DNA of 64,000 bases from DATFDN01 sp963767645 (GTDB lineage Bacteria > Pseudomonadota > Alphaproteobacteria > Acetobacterales > Acetobacteraceae). A program made the translations under genes and the position numbers. Shown here one piece after another: positions 34,304-43,509 of the stretch. The stretch is from the NCBI GenBank assembly GCA_963767645.1, contig CAVYEW010000004.1:62001-126000 (forward strand), written 5' to 3'. Each line of letters starts with the position of its first letter. Position 1 is the first letter of the stretch. The notes under the pieces were generated by a model. The model saw only the letters and a program-made list of their open reading frames with translations, made no database searches and was not told the origin of the DNA.

Positions 34304-35972
34304 ATGGACGACATGAGATCACCGTTCGCCGGCGAAAACAGTGCGCCACGCGCGGAGCTGGACGCGATTGTCGTTGGGGCCGGGTTCTCCGGCCTTTACA
34401 TGCTCCACCGTCTGCGTGAACTCGGGCTCTCGGCGCGGGTTTATGAAGCAGCCGATGGGGTCGGCGGAACGTGGTGACTGGAACCGGTATCCAGGTGCGC
34501 GTTGCGATTCTGAAAGTTACTTCTACTGCTACACCTTCTCCAAGGAGATCCTGCAGGAATGGGAGTGGACCTGCCGCTACCCCGAGCAGCCGGAGATCCT
34601 GCGCTATCTCAACTATGTAGCAGACAAGCTCGATCTGCGTCGCGACATCCAGTTCAAGACCCGCGTCACCGCCGCGCGCTTCAACGAGCAGACCGCCCGG
34701 TGGGATATCGAGACCCAGGACGGCGGCCACGCCTCCGCCAAGTTCCTCATCACCGCGGTCGGCTGCCTTTCCGCCGCGCAGGTGCCCAACATCAAGGGTC
34801 TCGAGAGCTTCCAGGGCACATGGTATCATACGGGCCATTGGCCGCATGAAGGTGTCGACTTCACCGGCAAGCGGGTCGGCGTCATCGGCACCGGATCAAG
34901 CGGCATCCAGGCGGTTCCGGTGATCGCCGAGCAGGCCGCTCATGTCACCGTCTTCCAGCGAACCCCGAATTTCACCGTTCCCGCCAGGAACGCGCCGATG
35001 CCGGCGGACTTCCGGCGCCAGGTGAAGGCGAATTACGACGAGATCCGGCGCAAGGTCCGCGAATCCTTCACCGGCATGCCGTTCGATTTTCCCGAGAAAT
35101 CCGCTCTCGAGGTGACGCCCGAAGAGCGGCGGCGCGCGTACGACGCGTATTGGGAGATAGGCGGCTTTGGATTCCTGTTCGCTACCTACAATGACCTGAT
35201 TCTCAACAAGGAAGCGAATGACACCGCCGCCGAGTACGTGCGGGAGAAAATCCGCGAAATCGTCCGCGATCCCACAGTGGCCGAGAAGCTGTCGCCGCGG
35301 GGTTATCCGATCGGTACCAAGCGTCCGCCCATCGACACCGATTATTACGAGACCTTCAATCGAGACAATGTCAGCTTGGTCGATCTCAGGGCTTCGCCGA
35401 TCGAGGAGATCACCCGGAAGGGAATCCGTACGCGGGATGCGGAGTATGAGTTGGATTCCATCGTGTTCGCTACCGGCTTCGACGCGATGACCGGATCGCT
35501 CTTCAAGCTGGGCATTCAGGGCAGAGACGGCATCCCGCTAAAGGAGAAGTGGGAAGATGGGCCGCACACCTATCTTGGCGTCGCGACCGCTGGCTTCCCC
35601 AACCTGTTCATGATAACCGGACCCGGCAGCCCCTCCGTACTCAGCAACATGCCGGTGTCGATTGAGCAGCATGTGGAGTGGATCAGTGACTGCATCAGCT
35701 ACATGCGGCAACACGGCCTCGACATCATCGAGGCGAAGGAAGATGCGCAAGAGGCATGGGTCGCCCATGTCAACGAGACGGCAAACGCGACGTTGTTCCC
35801 GCAGGCGGATTCCTGGTACATGGGGGCCAACGTTCCGGGCAAGCCGCGCGTCTTCACCCCTTATGTGGGCGGCGTCGGACACTATAGGAATCTCTGTCAG
35901 GAGATCGCGGACAAGGGGTACGAGGGATTTGTGATGGCCGCCAGCCGCCAACCCGTTCCCGCCTCGGCCTAA
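34304..35972 (+). pseudogene. Baeyer-Villiger / flavin-containing monooxygenase, frameshifted at 34476
   Basis: A class B flavoprotein monooxygenase of about 556 residues if repaired. The FAD motif DAIVVGAGFSGLYMLHRL and ADGVGGTW are in the first frame, which stops at 34477. The rest (WNRYPGARCDSESYFYCYTF onward) is in the neighbouring frame to 35972. Omitting the G at 34476 restores the universally conserved GGTWYWNRYPG. The BVMO fingerprint FQGTWYHTGHWP lies near residue 175 and the NADPH motif GVIGTGSSGIQAVP near 195. Such enzymes insert oxygen next to a ketone using NADPH, and the neighbouring esterase could hydrolyse the resulting ester. Start ATG at 34304 is preceded by GAGGGTTGCC. Confidence 0.87.
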
Positions 35973-35991
35973 GCGGCTTCCGCTTCCGGGC

Positions 35992-36020
35992 CGGGGCCAA
36001 GATCACCCCGGCCCCGATCT
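35992..36020. terminator. Probable terminator between convergent genes
   Basis: A hairpin with CGGGGCC (35992-35998) and GGCCCCG (36010-36016) arms, followed by ATCTTT. It lies in the 53 bp gap between the monooxygenase stop and the stop of the convergent DUF4239 gene, so it may serve both strands. The T run is short. Confidence 0.45.
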
Positions 36021-36025
36021 TTGCT

Positions 36026-36874
36026 CTAAGGCTGAGCGGATCGCGGACGGGGATCTTGCAGCAGCCGTGACACGCTGGAGGTCGAGCCATCGGCGGTTCC
36101 GTTTGGGCTGAGTTGATCCAGGACCTGCTGTAATTCGGTCGGCCGGATTGCACTCTGTCCCTGGAACGGCACGTCGACGATAATGACCAGTGCAATCAAC
36201 ACGGCAAGAGCTGCCGAGGGCAGCAAAGTACTCAGCCTATGCGGCAAGGTCGCCGGAATAGCCGCGGCGAGCAGAACTGAAACCAGCGTCATCGCCTCGA
36301 TGGCATGCCAGAACGCCGCAGGGAGACGGTTCGTCGCCGCGGTGATTCGCTCATCGCGGAGATAGGCCAGCAGATCCAGGTTTTTCAGCAGATCATTATA
36401 GGCGACGTCCTGCCGGCCGGTGTTTTGCTCAATGCTCGCAGACAAGTGCATCAGGTCCGCGTATGTGTTGTTCAGGCGAGTACTGCGCTGGCCACGCGCG
36501 AGCAACGGCCACTCGTTCGTGATGATTGCGCGGCCATAATCGATCAGTCGAACGCGCAAATCCGCCGCAGCCTGGCCGTCGAGGTGCTGCGATTCCCTTT
36601 CGGCAAGATCGAGTGCGCTCGCCTCGCGCGTCAACAATGTCTGGATTTCTCGAAGATTCGTCTGGGCCTGCACCAGGGAAAATGCAAGCACGAGCGCCGT
36701 GAGCGTGATTACCAACCGGAACGAGTTGAGGAGCAGGCCCGCGGAGGTGGGGGGCAGCCATGCACGCGTGAACAGACGGTACGCGAGCGCGGCAACGGCA
36801 TCGGCCCCGACTACGGCAACCACCAACAGCACCGTAATGCCGTCGTCCGGCAGGGTATAGATCCAGTCTGGCAT
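36026..36874 (-). CDS. DUF4239 (bestrophin-like) membrane protein
   Basis: A 282-residue inner-membrane protein. Two hydrophobic helices near the N-terminus (ITVLLVVAVVGADAVAALAY; FRLVITLTALVLAFSLVQA) are followed by a ~110-residue soluble helical region and two more helices (ALAVLIALVIIVDVPF at the end). This 2+2 layout and the LVLAFSLVQAQTNL signature fit DUF4239, a family described as bestrophin-like and possibly channel-forming; no function is demonstrated. The ATG at 36874 was chosen over a TTG one codon earlier. It is convergent with the broken monooxygenase gene. Confidence 0.8.
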   Translation of the reverse strand: MPDWIYTLPDDGITVLLVVAVVGADAVAALAYRLFTRAWLPPTSAGLLLNSFRLVITLTALVLAFSLVQAQTNLREIQTLLTREASALDLAERESQHLDGQAAADLRVRLIDYGRAIITNEWPLLARGQRSTRLNNTYADLMHLSASIEQNTGRQDVAYNDLLKNLDLLAYLRDERITAATNRLPAAFWHAIEAMTLVSVLLAAAIPATLPHRLSTLLPSAALAVLIALVIIVDVPFQGQSAIRPTELQQVLDQLSPNGTADGSTSSVSRLLQDPRPRSAQP

Positions 36875-36943
36875 CAAGCGTTCCGGGTCGTTGCGCCCAC
36901 GCCGGTGCTGCCCCGGCCAACCGTGGCTACAGAGTGAGTCTCG

Positions 36944-38641
36944 TCATCCGCGCAGGATGGCGAGATCGCATCCTTCGTCGGCCTGCAGCACCTGCTCGGC
37001 CACGATGCGGTCCCAGCCCCGCTTCGGCACGGCAGGCGGACGCCAAGCGTCGCGGCGGCGGGCAAGCTCCGCCTCGGAAACCAGCAGATCGATCCGCCGC
37101 TCGCGCACCGACAGGCGGATGCGGTCGCCGGTCTCGATCAGCGCCAGCGGACCACCCGCCGCCGCTTCCGGTGCAACATGCAGCACGATGGTCCCGAACG
37201 CGGTCCCGGACATGCGGCAGTCGCTGATGCGGATCATGTCCTTCACGCCCGCAGCGGCGAGCCTCTTGGGGATCGGCAAATACCCCGCCTCGGGCATCCC
37301 GGCCGGGGTCAGCGGCCCGGCATTCTTCAACACCAGCGCGTCCCGCTCGGTCACGTCCAGGGCCGAATCGTCGATCCGCGCCGCCAAGTCCTCCAACCCA
37401 TCGAAGACCACCGCGCGCGCCTCGGTCTCGAACAGCGCCGGCGTGGCCGCGCTGCGTTTGACGATGGCGCCGCGCGGGGCGAGGGAGCCGAACAGCGCCA
37501 CCAGGCCGCCCACCGGGGAAACCGGCTCGGTTACGGCATGGATATAGCGGCGATCAACGAAGGCGGGTTCGGCCAGGCGCTCGCCGAGACGCGCGCCGGT
37601 CACGTCCCGCGCGTCCTGGTGCAGCAGATCGCGCAGCTCCCATAGCAGCGCCGCCATGCCGCCGGCGGCATGGAAATCCTCCATATAGCCGGAGCCGGTC
37701 GGCTTGAGGTCGACCAGCACCGGCGTCGTGTCCGACAGCGCGTTCAGCCGGTCGAGGTCGATGCGGATGAGGCGGCGCCCGGCGATGGCGGTCAGGTGGA
37801 TCAGCGCATTCGTGGATCCGCCGAGGGCGAGCAACACGCGAAGCGCGTTCTCGACCGATGCTTCGGTAATGACCTCGGACGGGCGGATCGGGCGCTGCAC
37901 CAGCGCCATCGCCAGCGCACCGGCGTCTTCCGCGGCGCGCAGCCGGTCGGCATGAACCGCCGGGATCGTCGCGTGGTCGAGCGGCATCATCCCCAGCGCG
38001 GCGGCGACACAGGCCATGGTGCTGGCCGTGCCCATCACCCCGCACGTGCCGGCGGTCGTCGCCAGCCGCCCCTCGATCTGCCCGATCCGCGCTTCCGAGA
38101 CCGTGCCCGCGCGATACATCGCCCAGTAGCGCCGGCAATCGGTGCAGGCGGACAGCCGCTCGCCCTCAAATTGCGTGGCCAGCATCGGTCCGGTGACAAG
38201 CTGCACGCACGGAATGTCGGCAGAGGCAGCGGCCATCAGCTGCGCCGGCACCGTCTTGTCGCACCCGCCGATCAGCACCGCCGCATCCATCGGCTGGGCG
38301 GTGAGCATCGCCTCGGTGTCGAGCGCCGCCAGGTTCCGATAGTGCATCGAGGTCGGAAACAGCGACGGCTCGCAGAGGGACACGGTGGGGAAGGCAAGCG
38401 GCAGCCCGCCCGCGGCCAGCACGCCGCGCTTGACCGCCTCGATCAGCTCGGGAACGGTGCGGTGGCAGTTGTTGTAGTCCGAGCCGGTATCGACGATGCC
38501 CACCACCGGCCGATCGAGCAGCGCCTGCGAGTAGCCCATCGACTTGGCGAAGGAGCGGCGGAGATAGAGCGCGAAATCGCGGTCGCCATAATTGGCGGTG
38601 TTGCAGGAGAGGCCGCGCTTGGGCTCGGGCATGTCGTTCAT
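36944..38641 (-). CDS. IlvD/Edd family dehydratase
   Basis: A 565-residue Fe-S dehydratase. The conserved residues are in DTGSDYNNCHR, LIGGCDKTVPAQLMAA, CGVMGTASTMACV and DCRMSGTAFGTIVLHV. The first three carry cysteines in positions used for cluster ligation, and the YNNCHR wording is typical of the aldonate (L-arabinonate/D-xylonate type) branch rather than branched-chain IlvD. The enzyme would dehydrate a sugar acid to its 2-keto-3-deoxy form in the cytosol. No other sugar-acid gene is adjacent, so the substrate is inferred from the family branch. The start is the first of two nearby ATGs (MNDMPEPKRG). Confidence 0.87.
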   Translation of the reverse strand: MNDMPEPKRGLSCNTANYGDRDFALYLRRSFAKSMGYSQALLDRPVVGIVDTGSDYNNCHRTVPELIEAVKRGVLAAGGLPLAFPTVSLCEPSLFPTSMHYRNLAALDTEAMLTAQPMDAAVLIGGCDKTVPAQLMAAASADIPCVQLVTGPMLATQFEGERLSACTDCRRYWAMYRAGTVSEARIGQIEGRLATTAGTCGVMGTASTMACVAAALGMMPLDHATIPAVHADRLRAAEDAGALAMALVQRPIRPSEVITEASVENALRVLLALGGSTNALIHLTAIAGRRLIRIDLDRLNALSDTTPVLVDLKPTGSGYMEDFHAAGGMAALLWELRDLLHQDARDVTGARLGERLAEPAFVDRRYIHAVTEPVSPVGGLVALFGSLAPRGAIVKRSAATPALFETEARAVVFDGLEDLAARIDDSALDVTERDALVLKNAGPLTPAGMPEAGYLPIPKRLAAAGVKDMIRISDCRMSGTAFGTIVLHVAPEAAAGGPLALIETGDRIRLSVRERRIDLLVSEAELARRRDAWRPPAVPKRGWDRIVAEQVLQADEGCDLAILRG

Positions 38642-38735
38642 GGGCGGATGCTAGTCTGACGGCGGCCGGCCGGCAATTTCCCGCCGCAACCCGGCCTCGA
38701 TGCCGCCGTTGGTTTGCCAGCGACTGGAGACAGAA

Positions 38736-39134
38736 ATGACCGATATTCCCGAAAACTTTCGCCCGCTGATGAACGACAAGAGAGCGTTCGCCAATCTGGC
38801 CACGGTGATGGCGGACGGCTCGCCGCAGGTTACACCGGTCTGGTTCGATTACACGGACGGCAAGGTCCGCGTAAACACGGCCAAGGGCCGGGTGAAGGCG
38901 CGCACCATGACCGAGGGAGCCAAGGTGGCGCTGTCGATCATGGACCCCGACAACGCCTATCGCTACATCCAGGTGCGCGGCACGATAGCCCGCGCGACCG
39001 AGGATGGGGCGGACCAGCACATCAACTCGCTCGCGAAGAAGTACCTTGGCAAAGACACTTATCCGTTCCGCCAGGCGGGCGAGAAGCGAGTCATGTTCGA
39101 GATCACGCCCCAGTCCATAGACACGATGGGCTGA
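38736..39134 (+). CDS. PPOX-class F420-dependent/FMN oxidoreductase
   Basis: A 132-residue split-barrel protein of the pyridoxamine-5'-phosphate-oxidase-like superfamily. Features are FANLATVMADGSPQVTPVWF at residues 18-37, KVRVNTAKGRVKARTM for cofactor phosphate binding, and the strand IQVRGTIARATEDGA. These proteins bind FMN, F420 or haem and reduce small molecules; many are annotated as F420-dependent, but the cofactor here is not established. The ATG at 38736 follows CTGGAGACAGAA. It is divergent from the dehydratase gene and followed by palindromic repeats. Confidence 0.85.
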   Translation: MTDIPENFRPLMNDKRAFANLATVMADGSPQVTPVWFDYTDGKVRVNTAKGRVKARTMTEGAKVALSIMDPDNAYRYIQVRGTIARATEDGADQHINSLAKKYLGKDTYPFRQAGEKRVMFEITPQSIDTMG

Positions 39135-39140
39135 GGCATT

Positions 39141-39229
39141 CCCGCCATGGCCATGCTTGTCACGGCCATCCACGACTTTTGGCATAGAAGAGAGGCGTGG
39201 ATGCTCGCGTCGCGCGCGAGCATGACGAC
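39141..39229. repeat. Dispersed palindromic repeat, copy A (diverged)
   Basis: Starts 7 bp after the PPOX gene. It contains CCATGCTTGTCACGGCCATCCACGAC and then GGCGTGGATGCTCGCG...CGCGAGCATGACG, so the two halves are imperfect inverted copies, each also forming its own hairpin. The same layout occurs at 39291-39402 and 53418-53503. Placement just after a stop codon suggests it can act as a terminator or mRNA-stabilising hairpin. Confidence 0.7.
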
Positions 39230-39290
39230 GTGAACCGGCTTGTCTGACCGCTTATACCGGCCCGCCTTGAAGTTGACTTGCTCCTCCCCG

Positions 39291-39402
39291 CCGTCATGCT
39301 CGCGCTTGTCGCGAGCATCCACGCCTCGGTGGCGGCAAGCGAAGGCGTGGATGCCCGGCCGGAGCCTGTCCCCATACTTGATCCGGGGGCCGGGCATGAC
39401 GG
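39291..39402. repeat. Dispersed palindromic repeat, copy B
   Basis: Begins CCGTCATGCTCGCGCTTGTC and closes GGGCCGGGCATGACGG, with GCATCCACGCC and GGCGTGGATGC facing each other in the middle. The first half shares at least 25 nearly identical bases with copy C at 53418. It is a nested inverted repeat of the kind scattered between genes in many alphaproteobacteria. It is intergenic, 60 bp from copy A, before the 3' end of the minus-strand SDR gene. The whole 39135-39437 interval holds only these repeats. Confidence 0.8.
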
Positions 39403-39437
39403 AATGGGCAACAGGTCACTTTCAACGCAGCTTGGTA

Positions 39438-40193
39438 TTACAACCCCACTCGGCGCCGGAACGCCTCATCGCGCAATGAGAATTCCTTGCCCGATAGATC
39501 GTCCGCCGCCGGCGTGCAGAGATAGACGATGCCCCGCGCCGGCTCATTCACCGGCGTGAGCTGCTCGCGCGGGATGCGGCTGACCGGGTTCATGGCGGAA
39601 GCGCGGATCGTCACCTGCATGTCGGTGTCCGTGGTGCCCGGCTGGAAGCCGAACACGCGCAGGCCGGGCACGCCCTCCAGCGCGATCGCCTGAGTCAGCA
39701 TCGCCAGCCCTGCCTTGGCGGCGCAATAAGCGCTCCAGCCCTCCAGCGGGCGCAGGGCGGCGCCCGACGAGACATTGACGATGGTACCCCGCCCGGCGGC
39801 GCGCATCTCCGGCAGCACGGCGCGGATCGCGTGGAAGGCACCGATGAGATTGATATGGATGTTGCGCGCCCACGCCTCGGGGTCGGCCTCGTCCAGCCGC
39901 GCGATCGGCTCGATCACCCCGGCGTTGTTGACCAGCGCCGTCACCGTTCCGAGCCGGCGCTTCGCTTCCGCCACCATGGCCTGGACCGAGGCCCAGTCCG
40001 CCACGTCGCACACGGCCGTCTCGGCCCGCCCGCCCGCCTTGGCGATCCGGTGCGCGATCGCGGCCGTTTGCTCCTGACCGCGCGCCGCGAGCATCACAGC
40101 CGCACCCGCGCTCGCCAGCGCCTCGGCAGCCGCCGCGCCGATCCCACGGCTGGCGCCGGTCACGACAACTACCTGACCGGTCAAGTCCTGCAT
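39438..40193 (-). CDS. SDR family oxidoreductase
   Basis: A 251-residue short-chain dehydrogenase. The cofactor motif is VVVTGASRGIGAAAAEALA at the N-terminus, NNAG near residue 82, the catalytic serine in VNVSSGAALRP and the Tyr/Lys pair in YCAAKAGLA near residue 148. The C-terminus (GKEFSLRDEAFRRRVGL) differs from the typical FabG ending. The ATG at 40193 lies inside the last 13 bases of the upstream epimerase gene, so the two are cotranscribed. Substrate unknown. Confidence 0.88.
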   Translation of the reverse strand: MQDLTGQVVVVTGASRGIGAAAAEALASAGAAVMLAARGQEQTAAIAHRIAKAGGRAETAVCDVADWASVQAMVAEAKRRLGTVTALVNNAGVIEPIARLDEADPEAWARNIHINLIGAFHAIRAVLPEMRAAGRGTIVNVSSGAALRPLEGWSAYCAAKAGLAMLTQAIALEGVPGLRVFGFQPGTTDTDMQVTIRASAMNPVSRIPREQLTPVNEPARGIVYLCTPAADDLSGKEFSLRDEAFRRRVGL

Positions 40194-41134
40194 GGTCCGC
40201 TCCCCCTCGATCCTCCCACCATGCACGTTCCCAACGTGCGTGCCAGTCCCTCGGACAGCCTTGTCTCTGCAGCAAATCCCAGCACATCGCGCGCCGCCGA
40301 GGGCTCGCCGAGCGAGGCGCGGATATCGCCCGGCCGAGCCGGCCCGAACTCGATTTTCGGTGCCACACCGAGAGTGCGGGCAATGGCGTGGGCAAGATCG
40401 AGCACGCTGCTCGCGCGCCCGGTGCAGACATTGAACACGCGCGCCTCCACCGAGGCCTCCCGCAAGCCCGCCATCAGCGCGCGTACCACGTCACCCACAA
40501 AGACGAAATCACGGGTCTGCCCGCCATCGCCGAACACCGTCACGCCCTGGCCGGCGCGCAACCGCTCGCAGAAGATCGAGATCACCCCGGAATAGGGTGA
40601 GCTTGGGTCCTGGCGGGGGCCGTAGACATTGAAAAATCGCAGGCCGGTCGTGGGAACGCGGTGGACCAGCCCGGCGACCCGCGCGTGCAGCTCGCAGCCG
40701 AGCTTGTCCGCGCCATAGGCCGACAGAGGCCGGGGCAGGGCGGCCTCGGTCAAGGGCAGGGCGGGATTGTCGCCATACACGGCCGCCGAGGAGGCATAGA
40801 CGACGGGCACGGGTCCGCTCCGCTGCGCCGCCGCCAGCACGGCAATGGTGCCGGTCAGGTTGGCCCGGTGCGTTCCAAGCCAGTCCTGGTTGCTCCGCTC
40901 GACCGAGGCGATCGCCGCCAGATGGAAGCACCCGGCGACACCGTGCATCGCGTCCGCCACGATACCCGCGTCGGCCACATCGCCCACCACCAGTTCGGCA
41001 GCTTCAGGCTTGTTCGCGAGCTTGCCGGTCGAGAGGTCGTCCAGGATGCGCACCGCATGACCTGCGGCCAGCAAGGCGTCGGCAAGGTGCGAGCCGATGA
41101 AGCCGCAGCCTCCGGTGACGAGAAAGGTGCGCAT
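40181..41134 (-). CDS. NAD-dependent epimerase/dehydratase (UDP-glucose 4-epimerase-like)
   Basis: A 317-residue extended SDR. It has the motif FLVTGGCGFIGSHLADALLA at the start, the catalytic serine in YASSAAVYGD, and YGADK as the YxxxK motif near residue 143. Substrate-side motifs FFNVYGPRQDP and GDGGQTRDFVFVGDVVRA are characteristic of nucleotide-sugar 4-epimerases and related dehydratases. It probably supplies a sugar for surface polysaccharides, as do the GT2 and UDP-glucose dehydrogenase genes near 20 kb, but these are 20 kb away. It overlaps the downstream SDR gene by 13 bp and is divergent from the FkbH gene. Confidence 0.87.
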   Translation of the reverse strand: MRTFLVTGGCGFIGSHLADALLAAGHAVRILDDLSTGKLANKPEAAELVVGDVADAGIVADAMHGVAGCFHLAAIASVERSNQDWLGTHRANLTGTIAVLAAAQRSGPVPVVYASSAAVYGDNPALPLTEAALPRPLSAYGADKLGCELHARVAGLVHRVPTTGLRFFNVYGPRQDPSSPYSGVISIFCERLRAGQGVTVFGDGGQTRDFVFVGDVVRALMAGLREASVEARVFNVCTGRASSVLDLAHAIARTLGVAPKIEFGPARPGDIRASLGEPSAARDVLGFAAETRLSEGLARTLGTCMVGGSRGSGPCRT

Positions 41135-41286
41135 GGCGGTCCGATCGTATTGGCAATGACGCCTGCTCTATACCGCCGTCTCCCGCCAGGGCGCCAGGAC
41201 TGTCTGGCGGAAACCATTTGATGCGGCGATGCACACACGGCTAGGTAGAGGGAACCGCCGCAGAATCAATCAAACAAGGGCCGCTC

Positions 41287-43170
41287 GTGACCGCACTTCA
41301 TTGGCTTCCCGAACAGCCGGAGCTTCGGGCCTGGCTGCGCGCGCTGCGTGCCGACCCCGCGCCGCGCTGGGACCAGGCGGTGAGGCTGGCGGGCTGCCGC
41401 CTCGACTTCGTGCTGACCAACGCTCTGGACGAGGCGGTGCGGCGCCGCTTCCCGGCTCCGCCGCCCGACCTCTCGGGCAAGCCGGTCCGCCTCGCATTGC
41501 TCGGCTCGGCGACGATGGCCCACCTGCATCCGGCGATCCGGGTCGCCGGGCTGCGCCGGGGGATGTGGATCGAGACGTACGAGAACGAATACGGTCAATA
41601 CAGGCAGGCACTGTCGGACCCCAACTCTGGGCTGTACGAGTTCGAGCCGACCTCCATTCTGATTGCCTTGGACGCCTACCACCTGACCGCCGGCATCACC
41701 GCCGGGATGGACCAGGAAGAGGCAGACGCGGCGCTTGAGCAGGTCACGGACGGGCTGCGCGAGACCTGGGCGATGGCGCGTCGGGCCTTCCGCTGTCCGC
41801 TGATCCAGCAAACCGTTCTGCCGGTGCATCCGCCGGTCCTGGGCGCCAATGAGCACCGGCTGCCCGGATCGCGCGCCCGCGTTGTCGCACGCCTGAACGC
41901 CGCCTTGCGCGATCTGGCGGAGCAGGAGGGCATCGACCTGCTTGCACTGGAGGACCGTGCCGCCCGCGACGGCATCGCCGCCTGGCACGACCCAGCGCTG
42001 TGGCACCGCTCGAAGCAGGAGATCAGTCCGGTCGCCGCCCCGATGTACGGCGAGCTTGTGGCGCGGCTGCTCGCCGCCAAGCAGGGCCGGTCGGCCAAGT
42101 GCCTGGTGCTCGATCTCGACAACACGGTCTGGGGCGGGGTGGTCGGCGATGATGGGGTCGAAGGCATCGTCGTGGGCCAGGGCTCGGCGCTCGGCGAGGC
42201 GTATGTCGGCTTTCAGGAATACTGCCGCGAGCTGGTGCATCGCGGCGTGATCCTCGCCGTGTGCTCGAAGAACGACGAGGCGAATGCGCTGGAGCCGTTC
42301 GACCGCCACCCCGAGATGGTGCTGAAGCGCGCCGACATCGCCTGTTTCGTCGCCAACTGGTCCGACAAGGCCGCCAACATCCGCCAGATCGCGCACGAGC
42401 TGAACATCGGCCTCGATTCGCTGGTGTTCGTGGACGACAACCCGTTCGAGCGGAACCTGGTGCGCCAGGAGCTGCCGATGGTCTCGGTGCCGGAAGTGGG
42501 CGAGGACCCGACCAGCTACGCGCCGGCGCTCGCCGATGCCGGCTGTTTCGAGGCCCTCTCCGTCACCGAGGAGGACCGCGAGCGCACCACCCAGTACCAC
42601 GGCAACCGCGCGCGCGAGGCGCTGAAGGGAATAGCGACCGACCTCGACTCCTATCTGCGCGGGCTGGAGATGCAGCTGATCTGCCTGCGCTTCGACCGGA
42701 TCGGGCTGCAGCGCATCGCGCAGCTCATCAACAAGTCCAACCAGTTCAACCTCACCACACGGCGTTACACCGAGGCGGACGTTCTCGCGGTGATGGACGA
42801 TCCGGATGCCTTCGGACTACAGCTCCGTCTTATTGATCGCTTCGGAGACAACGGCGTGATCGCCGTCGTCATCGGGCGCAAGCACGGGAGCGATGTGCGG
42901 ATCGACACCTGGCTGATGAGCTGCCGCGTGCTCGGCCGTCAGGTGGAGCCGACGACGCTGAACCTGATCGTCGCCGAGGCCAGGCGTCTCGGCGCCCGTC
43001 GGCTGATCGGCGAATACATCCCGACCAAGAAGAATGCGATGGTGAAGGACCACTACGCCAAGCTGGGCTTCACCGTCATCGAGACCAATGAGCAGTGCGG
43101 CAGCTGGGCCGTCCTCGACCTCGCCGGCTTCAGCCCGGCACCGACCTTCATCAATGTCACGGAGCCTTAG
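41287..43170 (+). CDS. FkbH-like HAD-IIIC phosphatase/glyceryltransferase
   Basis: A 627-residue protein with three parts: an N-terminal SGNH-like domain (VRLALLGSATMAHLHPAIRV from about residue 67), the HAD-IIIC catalytic core (KCLVLDLDNTVWGGVVGDDG near residue 275, SKNDE near 330 and VFVDDNPFERNLVR near 380) and a C-terminal GNAT-like domain (NKSNQFNLTTRRYTE onward). FkbH proteins dephosphorylate 1,3-bisphosphoglycerate and load the glyceryl unit on an acyl carrier protein; relatives act in polysaccharide or fatty-chain decoration. The acyl carrier protein gene follows 2 bp after its stop, a strong functional pairing. It begins with GTG. Confidence 0.88.
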   Translation: MTALHWLPEQPELRAWLRALRADPAPRWDQAVRLAGCRLDFVLTNALDEAVRRRFPAPPPDLSGKPVRLALLGSATMAHLHPAIRVAGLRRGMWIETYENEYGQYRQALSDPNSGLYEFEPTSILIALDAYHLTAGITAGMDQEEADAALEQVTDGLRETWAMARRAFRCPLIQQTVLPVHPPVLGANEHRLPGSRARVVARLNAALRDLAEQEGIDLLALEDRAARDGIAAWHDPALWHRSKQEISPVAAPMYGELVARLLAAKQGRSAKCLVLDLDNTVWGGVVGDDGVEGIVVGQGSALGEAYVGFQEYCRELVHRGVILAVCSKNDEANALEPFDRHPEMVLKRADIACFVANWSDKAANIRQIAHELNIGLDSLVFVDDNPFERNLVRQELPMVSVPEVGEDPTSYAPALADAGCFEALSVTEEDRERTTQYHGNRAREALKGIATDLDSYLRGLEMQLICLRFDRIGLQRIAQLINKSNQFNLTTRRYTEADVLAVMDDPDAFGLQLRLIDRFGDNGVIAVVIGRKHGSDVRIDTWLMSCRVLGRQVEPTTLNLIVAEARRLGARRLIGEYIPTKKNAMVKDHYAKLGFTVIETNEQCGSWAVLDLAGFSPAPTFINVTEP

Positions 43171-43172
43171 AC

Positions 43173-43421
43173 GTGCCCACCGACGCCGAGATCAACACCG
43201 CGCTGACCGAGATTTTCCGCGACGTGTTCATGCGCGACGACATGGCGCTGCGCCCCGATCTGTCCGCCCGGGATGTGGAGGGCTGGGACTCGTTCAAGCA
43301 GATCGAGATCATCATGGCGGCCGAGGCGCGGTTCGGCATCAAGATGACCACGCGCGAACTGGACAGCCTGCGCAATGTCGGCGATCTGGCCCGGGTGATC
43401 GCATCGAAGAAGGCCGCCTGA
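43173..43421 (+). CDS. Acyl carrier protein
   Basis: An 82-residue four-helix carrier protein. The phosphopantetheine attachment serine is in VEGWDSFKQIEIIM near residue 40, where classical ACPs have DSL. It starts with GTG two bases after the FkbH stop, so it is almost certainly the carrier for the FkbH product. No ketosynthase or acyltransferase lies nearby; the operon is cut off by an IS element whose edge lies about 70 bp downstream, so partner genes may have been separated. A perfect hairpin (43438-43458) follows the stop. Confidence 0.9.
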   Translation: MPTDAEINTALTEIFRDVFMRDDMALRPDLSARDVEGWDSFKQIEIIMAAEARFGIKMTTRELDSLRNVGDLARVIASKKAA

Positions 43422-43437
43422 GGCCCCCTCGCCCCGA

Positions 43438-43458
43438 CCCTCTCCCAGAGGGAGAGGG
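43438..43458. terminator. Perfect 9-bp hairpin after the ACP gene
   Basis: CCCTCTCCC-AGA-GGGAGAGGG starts 16 bp after the ACP stop. It has no T run, so it could be a Rho-dependent or stabilising hairpin. An inverted copy with loop TTC and flanking GGGGTGAGGG lies beyond the IS element at 44867-44887, indicating a dispersed repeat family. Confidence 0.5.
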
Positions 43459-43493
43459 GGCGCTGTACGCACGACCTTGCCCACCACGCCCCC

Positions 43494-43509
43494 CATAGGC
43501 GCTAAAATA
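43494..43509 (+). repeat. IS terminal inverted repeat, left
   Basis: CATAGGCGCTAAAATA, exact inverted match to 44842-44857. The transposase reading frame, once past its internal stop, would end at a TAG inside this repeat. Confidence 0.85.
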
